DNA of 64,000 nucleotides from Micromonospora_H sonneratiae (GTDB taxonomy: Bacteria; Actinomycetota; Actinomycetes; Mycobacteriales; Micromonosporaceae), in contig NZ_JBHTMP010000001.1 of the NCBI RefSeq assembly GCF_042679305.1, positions 248,001 through 312,000 on the forward strand. The letters are read 5' to 3'. Below, piece after piece: positions 26,263 through 35,137 of the stretch (within the stretch, counting starts at the first letter, position 1; each line of letters opens with the position of its first letter). The position numbers were made by a program, and so were the translations under genes. The notes beneath the pieces are model-generated. The model saw nothing but the letters and a program-made list of their open reading frames with translations, did not search any database and was not told the origin of the DNA.

Positions 26263-27411
26263 TCAGGAAGTGGGCGAGACGAACTTGTCGCCGCTGAGCT
26301 GGACCGGGACGAAGACGCTGGCACCGGGGCCGGCGTGGTACTCCGGGGTGTACTCCTGCTTGCCGAGCACGCCCGAGAAACCGAGGTTGTTCTCCAGCGC
26401 CTTGCGGACCGCCTCGGCCTCGTACCTACCGGCCTTCTCGATGGCCGCCTTGAGCAGGTAGACGGCGTCGTAGCCAGTGGCCGCGAAGGACGCCGCGGGC
26501 TTGCCGAGCTCCTTCTGGATGGCCGACAGGTAGCGGGCGGTCACCTCGTCGGGGTTGGCGTAGTTGATCTGCGAGAACGAGACGATGGTCTCGGCGGCCG
26601 GGCCGGCGGAGGAGGACAGTCCCCCGGTGGCGAAGGTCAGGTCACCGAGGATGACTCCCTTGTAGCCGGCGTCCCGGATGGCCTTGAGGATCTGTCCGTT
26701 GGAGGTCCCGCCCGAGCCGTACATGAACAGCAGCGGCGGGTTGGCGGACATCAACTTGCTGGCCTGTGCGGAGAAGTTGAACGCGTCGGCGTTCCAGGAG
26801 TCCTCGAAGGCGATGCTGATGCCCCGCTCCTTGGCCTTCTCGTTGATGTACTTCGAGCCGTTGGTACCGAAGGGGTCGTTGATGTGCAGGATCGCCGCCC
26901 GGGTCAGCCCTTTGTCGGCGGCGTGGTTGACCATCGCGTGGGCGACGGAGCGCTGGGGACCCAGCAGTTGGAAGACGCCCTTGTGGCCTTCGGTGATCTC
27001 GGGCTGGGAGGCGAAGTTGATGAGGGTGACGCCGTTGCGGTCGGCCAGCGGGGCCACCGCCTCGGACGTGGCGGTGATGCCGGGGCCGAAGATCACCGGA
27101 AGCTTCTCCTGGACCGCGAGGCGCTTGAAGCCGGCGGTGGCCTCCGCGACGGAGCCCTGGTCGTCGACGACCACGACGTCCAACTGCGAGCCGTTGACGC
27201 CACCGGCAGCGTTGATCTCGGCGATGGCGAGCTTGATCGAGGCGATCTCCTCCTTGCCGACGGCACCGTAGCCGCCGGTCATGGAGTTGATGACGCCGAA
27301 TCGGATCTTGCCATCGTCAGCCGCCCCGTCGCCGCCGCAGGCGGCTAGCAACGGGGCGGTCACGGCAATGGCGGCAAGGGCAGCGACACGCGCTAGGCGG
27401 GGTCGGAACAT
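26263..27411 (-). CDS. Extracellular substrate-binding lipoprotein of the Liv-type importer
   Basis: A 382-residue type I periplasmic-binding fold. The ATG at 27411 is chosen because CGGAGG stands before it and a lipoprotein signal follows (FRPRLARVAALAAIAVTAPLLAAC, lipobox Cys at about 24). The mature part begins KIRFGVINSMTGGYGAVGKEEIASIKLAIAEINAAGGVNG, a hallmark of the LivJ/AmiC group. The binding pocket cannot be matched to leucine-type residues by eye, so the ligand is open. It is the third gene of the operon after acyl-CoA dehydrogenase and enoyl-CoA hydratase. Confidence 0.92.
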   Translation of the reverse strand: MFRPRLARVAALAAIAVTAPLLAACGGDGAADDGKIRFGVINSMTGGYGAVGKEEIASIKLAIAEINAAGGVNGSQLDVVVVDDQGSVAEATAGFKRLAVQEKLPVIFGPGITATSEAVAPLADRNGVTLINFASQPEITEGHKGVFQLLGPQRSVAHAMVNHAADKGLTRAAILHINDPFGTNGSKYINEKAKERGISIAFEDSWNADAFNFSAQASKLMSANPPLLFMYGSGGTSNGQILKAIRDAGYKGVILGDLTFATGGLSSSAGPAAETIVSFSQINYANPDEVTARYLSAIQKELGKPAASFAATGYDAVYLLKAAIEKAGRYEAEAVRKALENNLGFSGVLGKQEYTPEYHAGPGASVFVPVQLSGDKFVSPTS

Positions 27412-27528
27412 GTGGTCCTCCGGGGGTGACGACCTGAGCCTGAGCGGAAAAGGTCCGATGGTTAGGCAACGGTAGGGAACGTGAGCAGGCACTGCAAGAG
27501 TTGTACGGCCGAAATCCCGGCCAAATCT

Positions 27529-28278
27529 TCAGACAAACCCGATGGCGTCGGCGGCGAGGGTCCGCTCCAACTCGGCCAGGTACTCCCCGGCCAGCCGCCG
27601 CCGATCGGTGAGCCAACCAGCCTTGACCTGCCGTGCGATGCCTGCCGGAGCCATCAGGATCTCCGACACGGCAGCGGCGACCGCCGATCCGATGCCGGCC
27701 CGGTCGACCACCTGGACCCCGGCCGGCTCCAACAACCGGGCCGGAATCGGGCGCCCGGTCAACACCGCGAACCGGGCCAGGCCGGGCCCGGCCTGCTGCG
27801 CCAGGTGGGCGTAGCCGGCAACCACCCCGAATCGGGCTTCGGGCAGGCTCAGGATCCCGTCGTCGGCCACGATCAGCACGTCCGCCGACGTCGCCAGGAT
27901 CAGGCCAGTGCCGACCGCCGCGCCGGCAACCCCGCAGACCACCGGCAGCGGGCAGGTCAGCACCGCCTCCACCGCCTGCCCGGCCTGCCCGAGGTAGCCC
28001 GCCGGATCGGCGGTCAGCCGCCCCGTGTCGGCACGATCCTGACCGGCACAGAAGTGCCGACCGGCCCCGGTGAGGGTGACCACCTCCAGCCCCGGGTCCC
28101 GGCCCACCTCGACGAAACACTGCGCAAGTTCCCGGTAGGCCTCCAGGTCGAGCGCGTTGACCGGCCCGTGGTCCAGGACCACGTCCAGCACGCCACCGGC
28201 ACGGGTCGTACGGATCCGGTCGCCCACGTGGCCGGCGGTCCAGTCAGCCGGCTGGGCGGTCGGTACGGACGTTCCCAT
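27529..28278 (-). CDS. Enoyl-CoA hydratase/isomerase family protein
   Basis: A 249-residue crotonase-fold enzyme. The oxyanion-hole segments are GAGRHFCAGQDRAD (about residues 72-85) and CGVAGAAVGTGLILATSADVLI (about 112-135); the first hydratase Glu position in AGAAVGTG is not a glutamate, and SLPEARFGVVAG supplies a Glu in the region of the second. A simple hydratase is therefore less sure than the fold; isomerase, hydrolase or lyase actions are possible. It shares its start base with the stop of the acyl-CoA dehydrogenase gene. Confidence 0.85.
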   Translation of the reverse strand: MGTSVPTAQPADWTAGHVGDRIRTTRAGGVLDVVLDHGPVNALDLEAYRELAQCFVEVGRDPGLEVVTLTGAGRHFCAGQDRADTGRLTADPAGYLGQAGQAVEAVLTCPLPVVCGVAGAAVGTGLILATSADVLIVADDGILSLPEARFGVVAGYAHLAQQAGPGLARFAVLTGRPIPARLLEPAGVQVVDRAGIGSAVAAAVSEILMAPAGIARQVKAGWLTDRRRLAGEYLAELERTLAADAIGFV

Positions 28279-29441
28279 CAGTACGACTTCGGCAGGCCGA
28301 GGGTGCGTCGGGCGATGTGGTTGAGCACCATCTCAGTGCTCACCGGCGCGATCCGGAACAACCGGACCAATGCCAGCAGCGTCGCCAGTCCGTACTCGGT
28401 CGCCATCCCGTTACCGCCGTGGGTCTGGATCGCGGCGTCCAGGGCTGCCGAGGCCGCCTCCGAGGCGGCGAACTTGGCCATGTTCGCTGCCTCCGCCGCG
28501 TCCAGGCCGGCGTCATAGAGGGCAGCGGCCTTGGCGGTCATCAGCCGGGCAAGCTCCGTCTGCACCGCCGCCCGCGCCAGCGGGTGCGCCACCGCCTGGT
28601 GAGCACCGATCGGCACCCCCCACACCTGCCGCTGTGTCGCATACCGGGCAGCCTTGCCCAGCGCGTACCGGGCGATGCCGGTCAGCAGGGCCGCACTGCC
28701 GATGCGTTCGGGGTTGAGACCGGTGAACAGCACCGCCAACCCGCCGCCCGGCCGGCCGACCACCGCGTCCGCCGGGATCCGTACGTCGTCGAACCAGAGG
28801 GTGAACTGCCGCTCCGGCGACACCATCTCGACCTCGATCTCGGCCCGGGTGAGCCCCGGCGCGTCGACGTCGACGACGAACAGCGAGAGGCCGGCGGTGT
28901 CGTCGTCGGCCACCACCCGGGCAACGACGAGGATCGCCTGGGCGTTGTCGACGTGCGAGACGTAGTACTTCTGGCCGCGCAGCACCCAGCCGTCGTCGGT
29001 ACGGACCGCAGTGGTGGCGATGTTGTGCGAGTTCGACCCCGCGTCCGGTTCGGTGATCGCGAAGGCCATCACCGACTCGCCCGAGGCAAGGCCGGGCAGC
29101 CAACGCTGCTTCTGCTCCTCGCTACCGTGCGCAACGAGTGTTGCCGCGCATACGGCGGGCGACAGGGCCAACAGCATCAGCGGCACACCGGAGGCCGCCG
29201 CCTCCTCGGTGACCACCGCGAGGTCCGCGATCCCGCCGCCGCCGCCCCCGTGCTCCTCCGGGATGGCCACCCCGAGCAGCCCTGCCTCGCCGAGCGCCTG
29301 CCACAGCTCACGGGGGTTCTGCCGCTCCCGGCACTGGCGGACGAAGTACTCGTGGCCGTACGGCTTGCAGACGGCCGCGACCGTCTCCCTCAGCAGCCGC
29401 GTGGTGTCCGGTTCGGTCAGGGAAAGGGCAACAGATGACAC
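28278..29441 (-). CDS. Acyl-CoA dehydrogenase
   Basis: The second such enzyme of the island, 387 residues, first gene of the Liv operon. Motifs: GVAIPEEHGGGGGGIADLAVV, FAITEPDAGSNSHNI, GQKYYVSHVDNA, QFTLWFDDVRIP, IQTHGGNGMATEYGLATL and IAPVSTEMVLNHIARRTLGLP. The usual GEGT near the catalytic base is replaced by PVSTE, as in some dehydrogenases of branched or aromatic acyl-CoAs. The start is GTG, with GGGAG about ten bases upstream. It is divergent from the acyl-CoA ligase at 29586. Confidence 0.92.
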   Translation of the reverse strand: MSSVALSLTEPDTTRLLRETVAAVCKPYGHEYFVRQCRERQNPRELWQALGEAGLLGVAIPEEHGGGGGGIADLAVVTEEAAASGVPLMLLALSPAVCAATLVAHGSEEQKQRWLPGLASGESVMAFAITEPDAGSNSHNIATTAVRTDDGWVLRGQKYYVSHVDNAQAILVVARVVADDDTAGLSLFVVDVDAPGLTRAEIEVEMVSPERQFTLWFDDVRIPADAVVGRPGGGLAVLFTGLNPERIGSAALLTGIARYALGKAARYATQRQVWGVPIGAHQAVAHPLARAAVQTELARLMTAKAAALYDAGLDAAEAANMAKFAASEAASAALDAAIQTHGGNGMATEYGLATLLALVRLFRIAPVSTEMVLNHIARRTLGLPKSY

Positions 29442-29465
29442 AGAAAGACTCCCAAGGACTGGATC

Positions 29466-29487
29466 AAGGCCAGCTAGCTCTGGCCTT
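29466..29487. repeat. Perfect inverted repeat in the divergent promoter region
   Basis: AAGGCCAG (29466-29473) and CTGGCCTT (29480-29487) flank a 6-base spacer, CTAGCT. It lies in the leader of the leftward gene and close to the rightward promoter, so it may act as an RNA hairpin or a protein site. Confidence 0.5.
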
Positions 29488-29506
29488 GGGGGGCGAACCT
29501 ACGGTA

Positions 29507-29521
29507 AAACTTCAGGTGTTT
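29507..29521. promoter_or_regulatory. Second candidate site for the FadR-type regulator
   Basis: AAACTTCAGGTGTTT matches 12 of 15 positions of the palindrome AAACATCTGATGTTT found at 20278-20292. It lies between the divergent acyl-CoA dehydrogenase and ligase genes. A TACGGT hexamer (29500-29505) just before it could be the -10 box of the rightward promoter, placing the site at the start of transcription. Confidence 0.5.
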
Positions 29522-29585
29522 TCCGGGAACCCCCTCCACGGACCGGATCCGCGACAGCCCAGAACCCCGTCGTGAGGAGCGCGCC

Positions 29586-31109
29586 ATGCCTTCCTGGCAC
29601 CTGTCCATCGCTAGCGGTGTGCGCGAGTTCGGGCTCGCTACCCCGGACACCGTCGCGGTCGTCGACGGCGACCTCGAGCTGACGTACGGAGCCGTATATT
29701 CGCGGGCCAGACGGCTTGCGCAGGATCTTCTGGGGCACGGATTGCGCCCGGGTGACCGGGTCGGGATCCTGCTCGGCAACCGCGCCGAGTACTTCGAGAT
29801 CGCGGCTGGCGTCGCTCTCGCGGGACTGGTGATGGTGCCACTCAACCCGAGGAGCACCGCCGCCGAAGTCGAGCTAATTATCAGACATTCAAACGCCCGC
29901 GCACTGCTCCTCGACGACACGCTGGGCGACCAGGCGGCTACCGTACTCGCCGAGATGGCGGTCGTCCGGGCCATCGGCGGGACCACGTCCGGCCCCGGCT
30001 ACGAAGCCGCCCTCGCCGCAGCCCGCGACGACGACCCGCGCATCACCGTCGACGAACACAGCCCCTTCTGCATCGCGTACACCTCCGGAACGACCGGAAA
30101 GCCCCGTGGCGTCATGCTCAGCCACCGGTCACGGGCGCTCACCTTCTACGCCTCCGCCCTCGAGTGGGGCCTCGGCGTCGGCCGCCGCAGCCTGGCCGTC
30201 GCCCCGCTCTACCACGGCGGCGGGTTCGCCTTCGGCTACTCCGCCGTACATACCGGCGGCACCGTCGTCGTGCAGCGGAAGTGGGATCCGGAGGCGATGC
30301 TGCACGCGGTCGCCCGGTACGGCATCCAGTCCGCGTTCATGGTGCCCACCCATGCACAGCATCTGCGGGACAACAGCGAACATCTGCTGCGAACGACCGA
30401 TCTGAGCAGTCTCGACACCCTCTACTTCAATGCCGCCGCGCTACCCGTACCGCTGAAACACTGGGTCCTGGACAGCTTCCCCGGGGTCGGAATCCACGAA
30501 CTCTACGGCTCCACCGAGGCCGGAGTGGTCTCCGACCTGCGGCCGGCGGACGCCGCCCGCAGGGCCGGCTCGGTCGGCAAGCCCTGGTTCATGACCGAGG
30601 TACGACTCGTCGACGCCGACGGCAATCCGGTCGCCCGGGGCGAGGCCGGCGAACTCTACTCCCGGTCCCCGTACGTGATGAACGGCTACCTCGACGACGA
30701 GGCCGGCACCCGCGAATGCCTCACCGAGGACGGCTTCGTCAGCGCCGGGGACGTCGCGATCATGGACGACGAGGGGTTCATCAGCATCGTCGACCGGAAG
30801 AAGGACATGATCGTCTCCGGCGGGGTGAACATCTACCCCCGGGAGATCGAGGAGATCCTCCTCGGACACGCCGGTGTCGCCGAGGTGGCGATCGCCGGCG
30901 TACCGGACGAGCAGTGGGGCGAGAGTGTCGCGGCCTGGCTCGTGGCCAAGCCGAACGCCACGCTGGATCCGGCGGTGATCGAGACCTACCTGCGTGACCG
31001 AATCGCCGGATACAAGGTCCCCAAGAGCTGGCACGTGCTGGACCGACTCCCCCGTAACGGCTCCGGCAAGGTCCTCAAGCGGGAACTCCGTACGATGATC
31101 ACGCCGTGA
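29586..31109 (+). CDS. Acyl-CoA synthetase (AMP-forming)
   Basis: This 507-residue ligase activates a carboxylic acid to its CoA thioester through an acyl-adenylate. Signature YTSGTTGKPRG starts at residue 165; HELYGSTEAG, GELYSRSPYVMNGYLDD, DRKKDMIVSGGVNIYPREIEEIL and the C-terminal lysine motif NGSGKVLKR are all present. GAGGAGCG precedes the ATG. It lies divergent from the Liv operon behind a possible shared operator, so it likely activates the imported acid. Chain length or ring specificity cannot be told. Confidence 0.92.
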   Translation: MPSWHLSIASGVREFGLATPDTVAVVDGDLELTYGAVYSRARRLAQDLLGHGLRPGDRVGILLGNRAEYFEIAAGVALAGLVMVPLNPRSTAAEVELIIRHSNARALLLDDTLGDQAATVLAEMAVVRAIGGTTSGPGYEAALAAARDDDPRITVDEHSPFCIAYTSGTTGKPRGVMLSHRSRALTFYASALEWGLGVGRRSLAVAPLYHGGGFAFGYSAVHTGGTVVVQRKWDPEAMLHAVARYGIQSAFMVPTHAQHLRDNSEHLLRTTDLSSLDTLYFNAAALPVPLKHWVLDSFPGVGIHELYGSTEAGVVSDLRPADAARRAGSVGKPWFMTEVRLVDADGNPVARGEAGELYSRSPYVMNGYLDDEAGTRECLTEDGFVSAGDVAIMDDEGFISIVDRKKDMIVSGGVNIYPREIEEILLGHAGVAEVAIAGVPDEQWGESVAAWLVAKPNATLDPAVIETYLRDRIAGYKVPKSWHVLDRLPRNGSGKVLKRELRTMITP

Positions 31110-31200
31110 CCGGCACCATCGGTCGACCGGCCGGGAGCTGTCTCCCCGAGACCCGGTCGCCGGGACCACGCCCGCTCCTCCCCCGGCCCCAGGACCCGCC

Positions 31201-32526
31201 ATGCCCAGTGAACTGACCAACCTGAGTGCCAGCGAGCTGGCCGCCGGCTTCCGGCGTTCGGACTTCACACCGGTCGACGTCGCGGACGCGGTGCTGTCCC
31301 GGATCGCCGCCACCGACGGCGACCTCCGGGCATGGACCCGCCTCAACCCGGCCTTCCGACGTGACGCCGAGGTAGCCGCCCGAATGTTCGACACCGATCG
31401 GGACGTCCCACCCCTGCTGGGCATCCCGATCGGCGTCAAGGACGTGATCGACACGGCCGGGCTGGCCACCGAGGGCGGTTCCCGCCTGTACGCCGGCCGG
31501 ATTCCCGGCGTCGACGCGATGGTGGTCAGCCGCATCACCGCTGCCGGGGCGCTCGTGGTCGGCAAGACCAACAGCCACGAACTCGCCCTCGGTGCCACCA
31601 CCCCACCGACCCGCAACCCCCTCGACCGGAACCGGATTCCGGGTGGTTCCTCGGGCGGCTCCGCGGCGGCGCTGGCCGCCCGGCAGGTACCGCTGGCGCT
31701 GGGCACCGACACCGGTGGTTCCATCCGTATCCCGGCCGCCGCCTGCGGCGTCGTCGGTCTCAAACCCACCTACCGGGCCGAATCCTGCGCCGGCGTGATC
31801 CCACTGGCCCCGAGCCTGGACCACGTCGGACCGATGGCCCGCACCGTAACCGACCTGAAGTTGCTCCATGCCGTACTCCAACCGACGGCGGCGACCATCG
31901 CGGTGCCGGCAGCCCCACGGGTGGGCCTCGTCGCCAGCCTGCTGCACCCCTGTTCGCCCGGGATAGCCGAGGCGGTCACCGCTGCCGCCGGGTTCCTACG
32001 GTCGGCCGGGCTCACCGTGACCGAACTGGATCTGCCGGATCTGGCGGAGGCGAACGAGACCGGCATGACGCTGTTGCTGGCCGAGGCACTGGCCGTGCAC
32101 GGTCCGGCCGCGCAGCAGCGGCCCGAACTCGTCTCCCCGGACGTCGAGTCGTTCCTCGACATCGCCCGGAACCTGCCGTCCGACCGGGTAGCCGAGGCCC
32201 GCCGGAGCCGTACGGTGATCACCGACCGGATGCGGACGTTGATGAACGACGTCGACGTGCTGCTCACCCCCGGACTGGTCTGCACCCCGGCTCCGTACGG
32301 GGCACTCCCGACCGACCCGCTCGACCTGGGGGGCGAGACGCTGAGCGTGGCCGACGCCCACGTACGCACCAACCTGTTGTTCAACCTGACCGGCCAGCCG
32401 GCCGGGGTACTGCCCGTCGGGCTCGCCGACGACGGCATGCCCGCCGGTGTGCAGGTCGTCGGACGTACCGGGGAGGATGCCGTCGTACTCGACGTAATGG
32501 CCCGTCTTGAAGCTGGATGCCGTTGA
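31201..32526 (+). CDS. Amidase (amidase-signature family)
   Basis: A 441-residue amide hydrolase with the Ser-cisSer-Lys triad visible: Lys80 (GVKD), Ser150 in PGGSSGGS, and nucleophile Ser174 in DTGGSIRIP. It lies 91 bp after the acyl-CoA ligase gene on the same strand and is likely co-transcribed. It may free a carboxylic acid from an amide, which the ligase then activates. GatA can be excluded as the better match because gatB/gatC are absent and the family region around residues 110-175 is of the general amidase type. Confidence 0.9.
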   Translation: MPSELTNLSASELAAGFRRSDFTPVDVADAVLSRIAATDGDLRAWTRLNPAFRRDAEVAARMFDTDRDVPPLLGIPIGVKDVIDTAGLATEGGSRLYAGRIPGVDAMVVSRITAAGALVVGKTNSHELALGATTPPTRNPLDRNRIPGGSSGGSAAALAARQVPLALGTDTGGSIRIPAAACGVVGLKPTYRAESCAGVIPLAPSLDHVGPMARTVTDLKLLHAVLQPTAATIAVPAAPRVGLVASLLHPCSPGIAEAVTAAAGFLRSAGLTVTELDLPDLAEANETGMTLLLAEALAVHGPAAQQRPELVSPDVESFLDIARNLPSDRVAEARRSRTVITDRMRTLMNDVDVLLTPGLVCTPAPYGALPTDPLDLGGETLSVADAHVRTNLLFNLTGQPAGVLPVGLADDGMPAGVQVVGRTGEDAVVLDVMARLEAGCR

Positions 32527-32555
32527 CGGAGCCGTGGAAGGTCTGGGCACGCTGC

Positions 32556-32592
32556 TGCTGGACCGGGCGGCCTTACGGCTGGCCGTCCAGCA
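32556..32592 (+). terminator. Hairpin after the amidase gene
   Basis: TGCTGGAC (32556-32563) pairs with GTCCAGCA (32585-32592), with an inner GGCC/GGCC pair. It lies 30 bp after the amidase stop. Confidence 0.45.
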
Positions 32593-32716
32593 CCGATCCT
32601 GCGATGCGGCCGGTTATTCGGTTTACCACCCCGGGTGGTCTACGTATGGTCTTGGTCTATCGAACGCGTCCCGGCATCTGCCGATGCGTTGTCGTGACCG
32701 GTGAGGGGAGGCAGTC

Positions 32717-32824
32717 GTGCGTTACCGCACCGCTGTGGTCATTCCCTCGTCACGGTACGAGGTGATTCTGGTGTCTTCCCCGGTGTCCGGTATCCGCCGC
32801 CCGGCCGGTACCGGACGTCCGTGA
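32717..32824 (+). CDS. Possible leader peptide or small ORF before the EF-G gene
   Basis: A 35-residue frame starting GTG with GAGGGGAGG spaced ideally before it, an unusually good ribosome site for an otherwise empty region. The peptide (MRYRTAVVIPSSRYEVILVS...) matches nothing known to me. It could be a regulatory leader controlling the translation-factor gene 165 bp further on, or the start of a gene broken by a frameshift near 32810. No attenuator hairpins were proven. Confidence 0.25.
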   Translation: MRYRTAVVIPSSRYEVILVSSPVSGIRRPAGTGRP

Positions 32825-32988
32825 CGACACCCTCCTGATCCTGCTGCGTCGCCCGTCCTGGCTGGACGACGGCGGGGTCCATCTCGGCCCGTCTCCCGCG
32901 AAGCTCCACGGGACCACCGCCGATCTCGTCCGAGGTGTCGTCCGGACATTCGCCGTCCGTCGACCACCCTCTCGAAAGGCCTCCCACC

Positions 32989-35085
32989 GTGCGTACCCAG
33001 CTGCGCCGTCCTGCCCTCGAACCGCTGTCACGTCTTCGCAACCTCGGCATCCTCGCCCACGTCGATGCGGGAAAGACCACCATCACCGAACGGATCCTCT
33101 ACCGCACCGGCACCACCTACAAACGGGGCGAGGTGCACGACGGAACGACCGTCACCGACTTCGACCCACAGGAACGGGACCGGGGGATCACCATCTTCTC
33201 CGCTGCGGTGAGCTGCACCTGGCGGGAACACCGGATCAACCTGATCGACACCCCGGGCCACGTCGACTTCGCCGACGAGGTGGAACGGTCGTTGCGCGTA
33301 CTCGACGGGGCGGTTGCCGTGTTCGACGGGGTCGCCGGGGTCGAGCCGCAGACCGAGTCGGTGTGGCGGCAGGCAGACCGGCACCACGTACCCCGGATCG
33401 CGTTCGTCAACAAGCTCGACCGCGCCGGCGCCGACCTTGACGCGGCGGTCGCGTCGATCCGCGCCCGGTTGGGGGTGACCCCACTGGTGGTGCAGCTGCC
33501 GATCGGCCGGGAACAGCAGTTCACCGGGGTGGTGGACCTGATCGGGATGCGGGCACGGATCTGGACCGACGGACGTGACTCGTACGAGGAGGTGCCGGTG
33601 CCATCGGCGCTGGAGGAGCAGGCCCGGGCGCAGCGGCGCACGTTGGAGGAGGCGGTGGCCGAGTTGCATCCGGACGCGCTGGAGGAGTTCTGCACCACGT
33701 CGTCGCTGTCCAACGCCACCCTGGTCGCCGCGCTCCGGGAGCTGACCCGGACCGGAACCGGGCTGGTGGTGCTCTGCGGATCGGCGTACCGCAACCGGGG
33801 CATCGAACCCCTGCTCGACGCGGTGGTCGACTACCTGCCCGCGCCGGTGGACCTGCCGCCGGTCAGCGGCAACTGGAACGGCACCGACCAGGAACGGGCG
33901 GCCGACCCGGCCGCCCCGTTCGCCGCCCTCGCGTTCAAGGTCACCGCGACACCCACCGGGCGGCTGACCTACCTGCGGGTCTACTCGGGCACGATCACCA
34001 AGGGGGACGCCGTGCTCGACACGACCGCCGGACTTACCGAGCGGATCGGCCGGATCCTGCGGGTGCAGGCCGACCGGCACACCGAGATCGACCGGGCAAC
34101 CGCTGGCGACATCGTTGCGGTCGTCGGGCTGAAGACTACCCGGACCGGAGGTACGTTGTGCGCCCCCGGGGCCCCGGTTCAGCTCGAGCCGCCGACCGTT
34201 GCCGATCCGGTCGTCAACGTGGCCATCGAGGTCCGTCGGAGTACGGACACCGACCGGCTGGCCACGGCATTGGACCGACTGGTCGAGGAGGACCCGTCAC
34301 TGACCATACGCAACGACCCGGAAACGGGTCAGACCATGCTCTCCGGCATGGGGGAACTGCACCTGGAGGTGGCCGTGGAGAAGATCCGTCGCAACCACGG
34401 GCTGGATCTCGTCGTCGGCCGTCCCCGGGTGGCCTACCGCGAGACCCCCGTACGTGGCGTGTCTGGCCTGCTCTACCGGCACGTCAAACAGGACGGCGGG
34501 GCCGGTCAGTACGCCCACGTCGTGCTCGACGTACATCCGCTGGACGGCACGACCGGTGACCGGCCCGACGGCACGGACTTCGCGTTCGAGTCCCGGGTGG
34601 TCGGTGGTCGGGTCCCCCGCGAGTACGTCGCAGCGGTGGAGGCCGGCTGCCGGGACGCCCTGGGTGACGGCCCGCTCGGCGGACACCCGGTGACCGGGGT
34701 ACGGGTCGTCCTCACCGACGGTGCCACCCATCCGAAGGACTCCTCCGAGCTGGCCTTCCGTACGGCGGGACGGCTCGCCCTGCGGGAGGCGCTACGGGCC
34801 TGTGAGATGGTCCTGCTCGAACCGACGGTCGAGGTCACCGTCACCGTCCCCGACGACTTCGTGGGCGCGGTGCTGGGTGACCTGGCGGCCCGGCGTGGCC
34901 GGGTCACCGGCACCACGACCCGGGCCGGCACGGTGATCGTCACCGCGACCGTGCCGCTGGCCGAACTGTTCGGCTACGCCACCCGGCTACGCAGCCGTAC
35001 CCAGGGCCGTGGCACCTTCACGACCCGGGCCACCGGCTACGCTCCGGCACCCACCTCCCGGATTGCCCCGGCACCGGCTCGGTGA
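32989..35085 (+). CDS. Elongation factor G paralogue
   Basis: A 698-residue translational GTPase. G1 is AHVDAGKTT (Lys29), G2 region RGITIFSAA, G3 DTPGHVDFADEVERSL, G4 NKLDRAGAD; domains II-V follow, including GMGELHLEVAVEKIRR and the domain V end LFGYATRLRSRTQGRGTF. It is a genuine EF-G-type chain, but the switch and domain IV loops are unlike the housekeeping protein, and no rpsL/rpsG/tuf genes flank it, so it is a second copy. Such copies can spare ribosomes from inhibitors. The GTG at 32989 is preferred: AAAGG lies before it and the standard N-terminus follows. Confidence 0.85.
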   Translation: MRTQLRRPALEPLSRLRNLGILAHVDAGKTTITERILYRTGTTYKRGEVHDGTTVTDFDPQERDRGITIFSAAVSCTWREHRINLIDTPGHVDFADEVERSLRVLDGAVAVFDGVAGVEPQTESVWRQADRHHVPRIAFVNKLDRAGADLDAAVASIRARLGVTPLVVQLPIGREQQFTGVVDLIGMRARIWTDGRDSYEEVPVPSALEEQARAQRRTLEEAVAELHPDALEEFCTTSSLSNATLVAALRELTRTGTGLVVLCGSAYRNRGIEPLLDAVVDYLPAPVDLPPVSGNWNGTDQERAADPAAPFAALAFKVTATPTGRLTYLRVYSGTITKGDAVLDTTAGLTERIGRILRVQADRHTEIDRATAGDIVAVVGLKTTRTGGTLCAPGAPVQLEPPTVADPVVNVAIEVRRSTDTDRLATALDRLVEEDPSLTIRNDPETGQTMLSGMGELHLEVAVEKIRRNHGLDLVVGRPRVAYRETPVRGVSGLLYRHVKQDGGAGQYAHVVLDVHPLDGTTGDRPDGTDFAFESRVVGGRVPREYVAAVEAGCRDALGDGPLGGHPVTGVRVVLTDGATHPKDSSELAFRTAGRLALREALRACEMVLLEPTVEVTVTVPDDFVGAVLGDLAARRGRVTGTTTRAGTVIVTATVPLAELFGYATRLRSRTQGRGTFTTRATGYAPAPTSRIAPAPAR

Positions 35086-35101
35086 CCCACACCGGAACCC
35101 T

Positions 35102-35137
35102 CGGGCGGGGCCGACCACACTGGTCAGGCCCCGCCCG
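35102..35137. terminator. Long GC hairpin between convergent EF-G and MatB-like genes
   Basis: CGGGCGGGGCC (35102-35112) pairs with GGCCCCGCCCG (35127-35137), extended inward by GACCA/TGGTC with one bulged A and a 3-nt loop. It ends next to the stop of the leftward gene and should terminate both. Confidence 0.75.

Larger units (their letters stand above)
32527..32988. other. 462-bp region before the EF-G gene
   Basis: Contains the amidase terminator, a perfect palindrome ACCACCC-C-GGGTGGT (32625-32639), which may be a regulator site, and a small open frame with a strong ribosome site (32717-32824). From about 32810 to 32988 another frame shows coding-like third positions (TLLILLRRPSWLDDGGVHLG) without a start, possibly a decayed short gene. 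Confidence 0.4.

Noticed and set aside
25759..27348. Open frame of 529 codons on the plus strand
   Set aside because: Antisense to LivH and the binding-protein gene; rich in Glu/Asp/Gly/Val repeats produced by the reverse frame of GC-biased codons.
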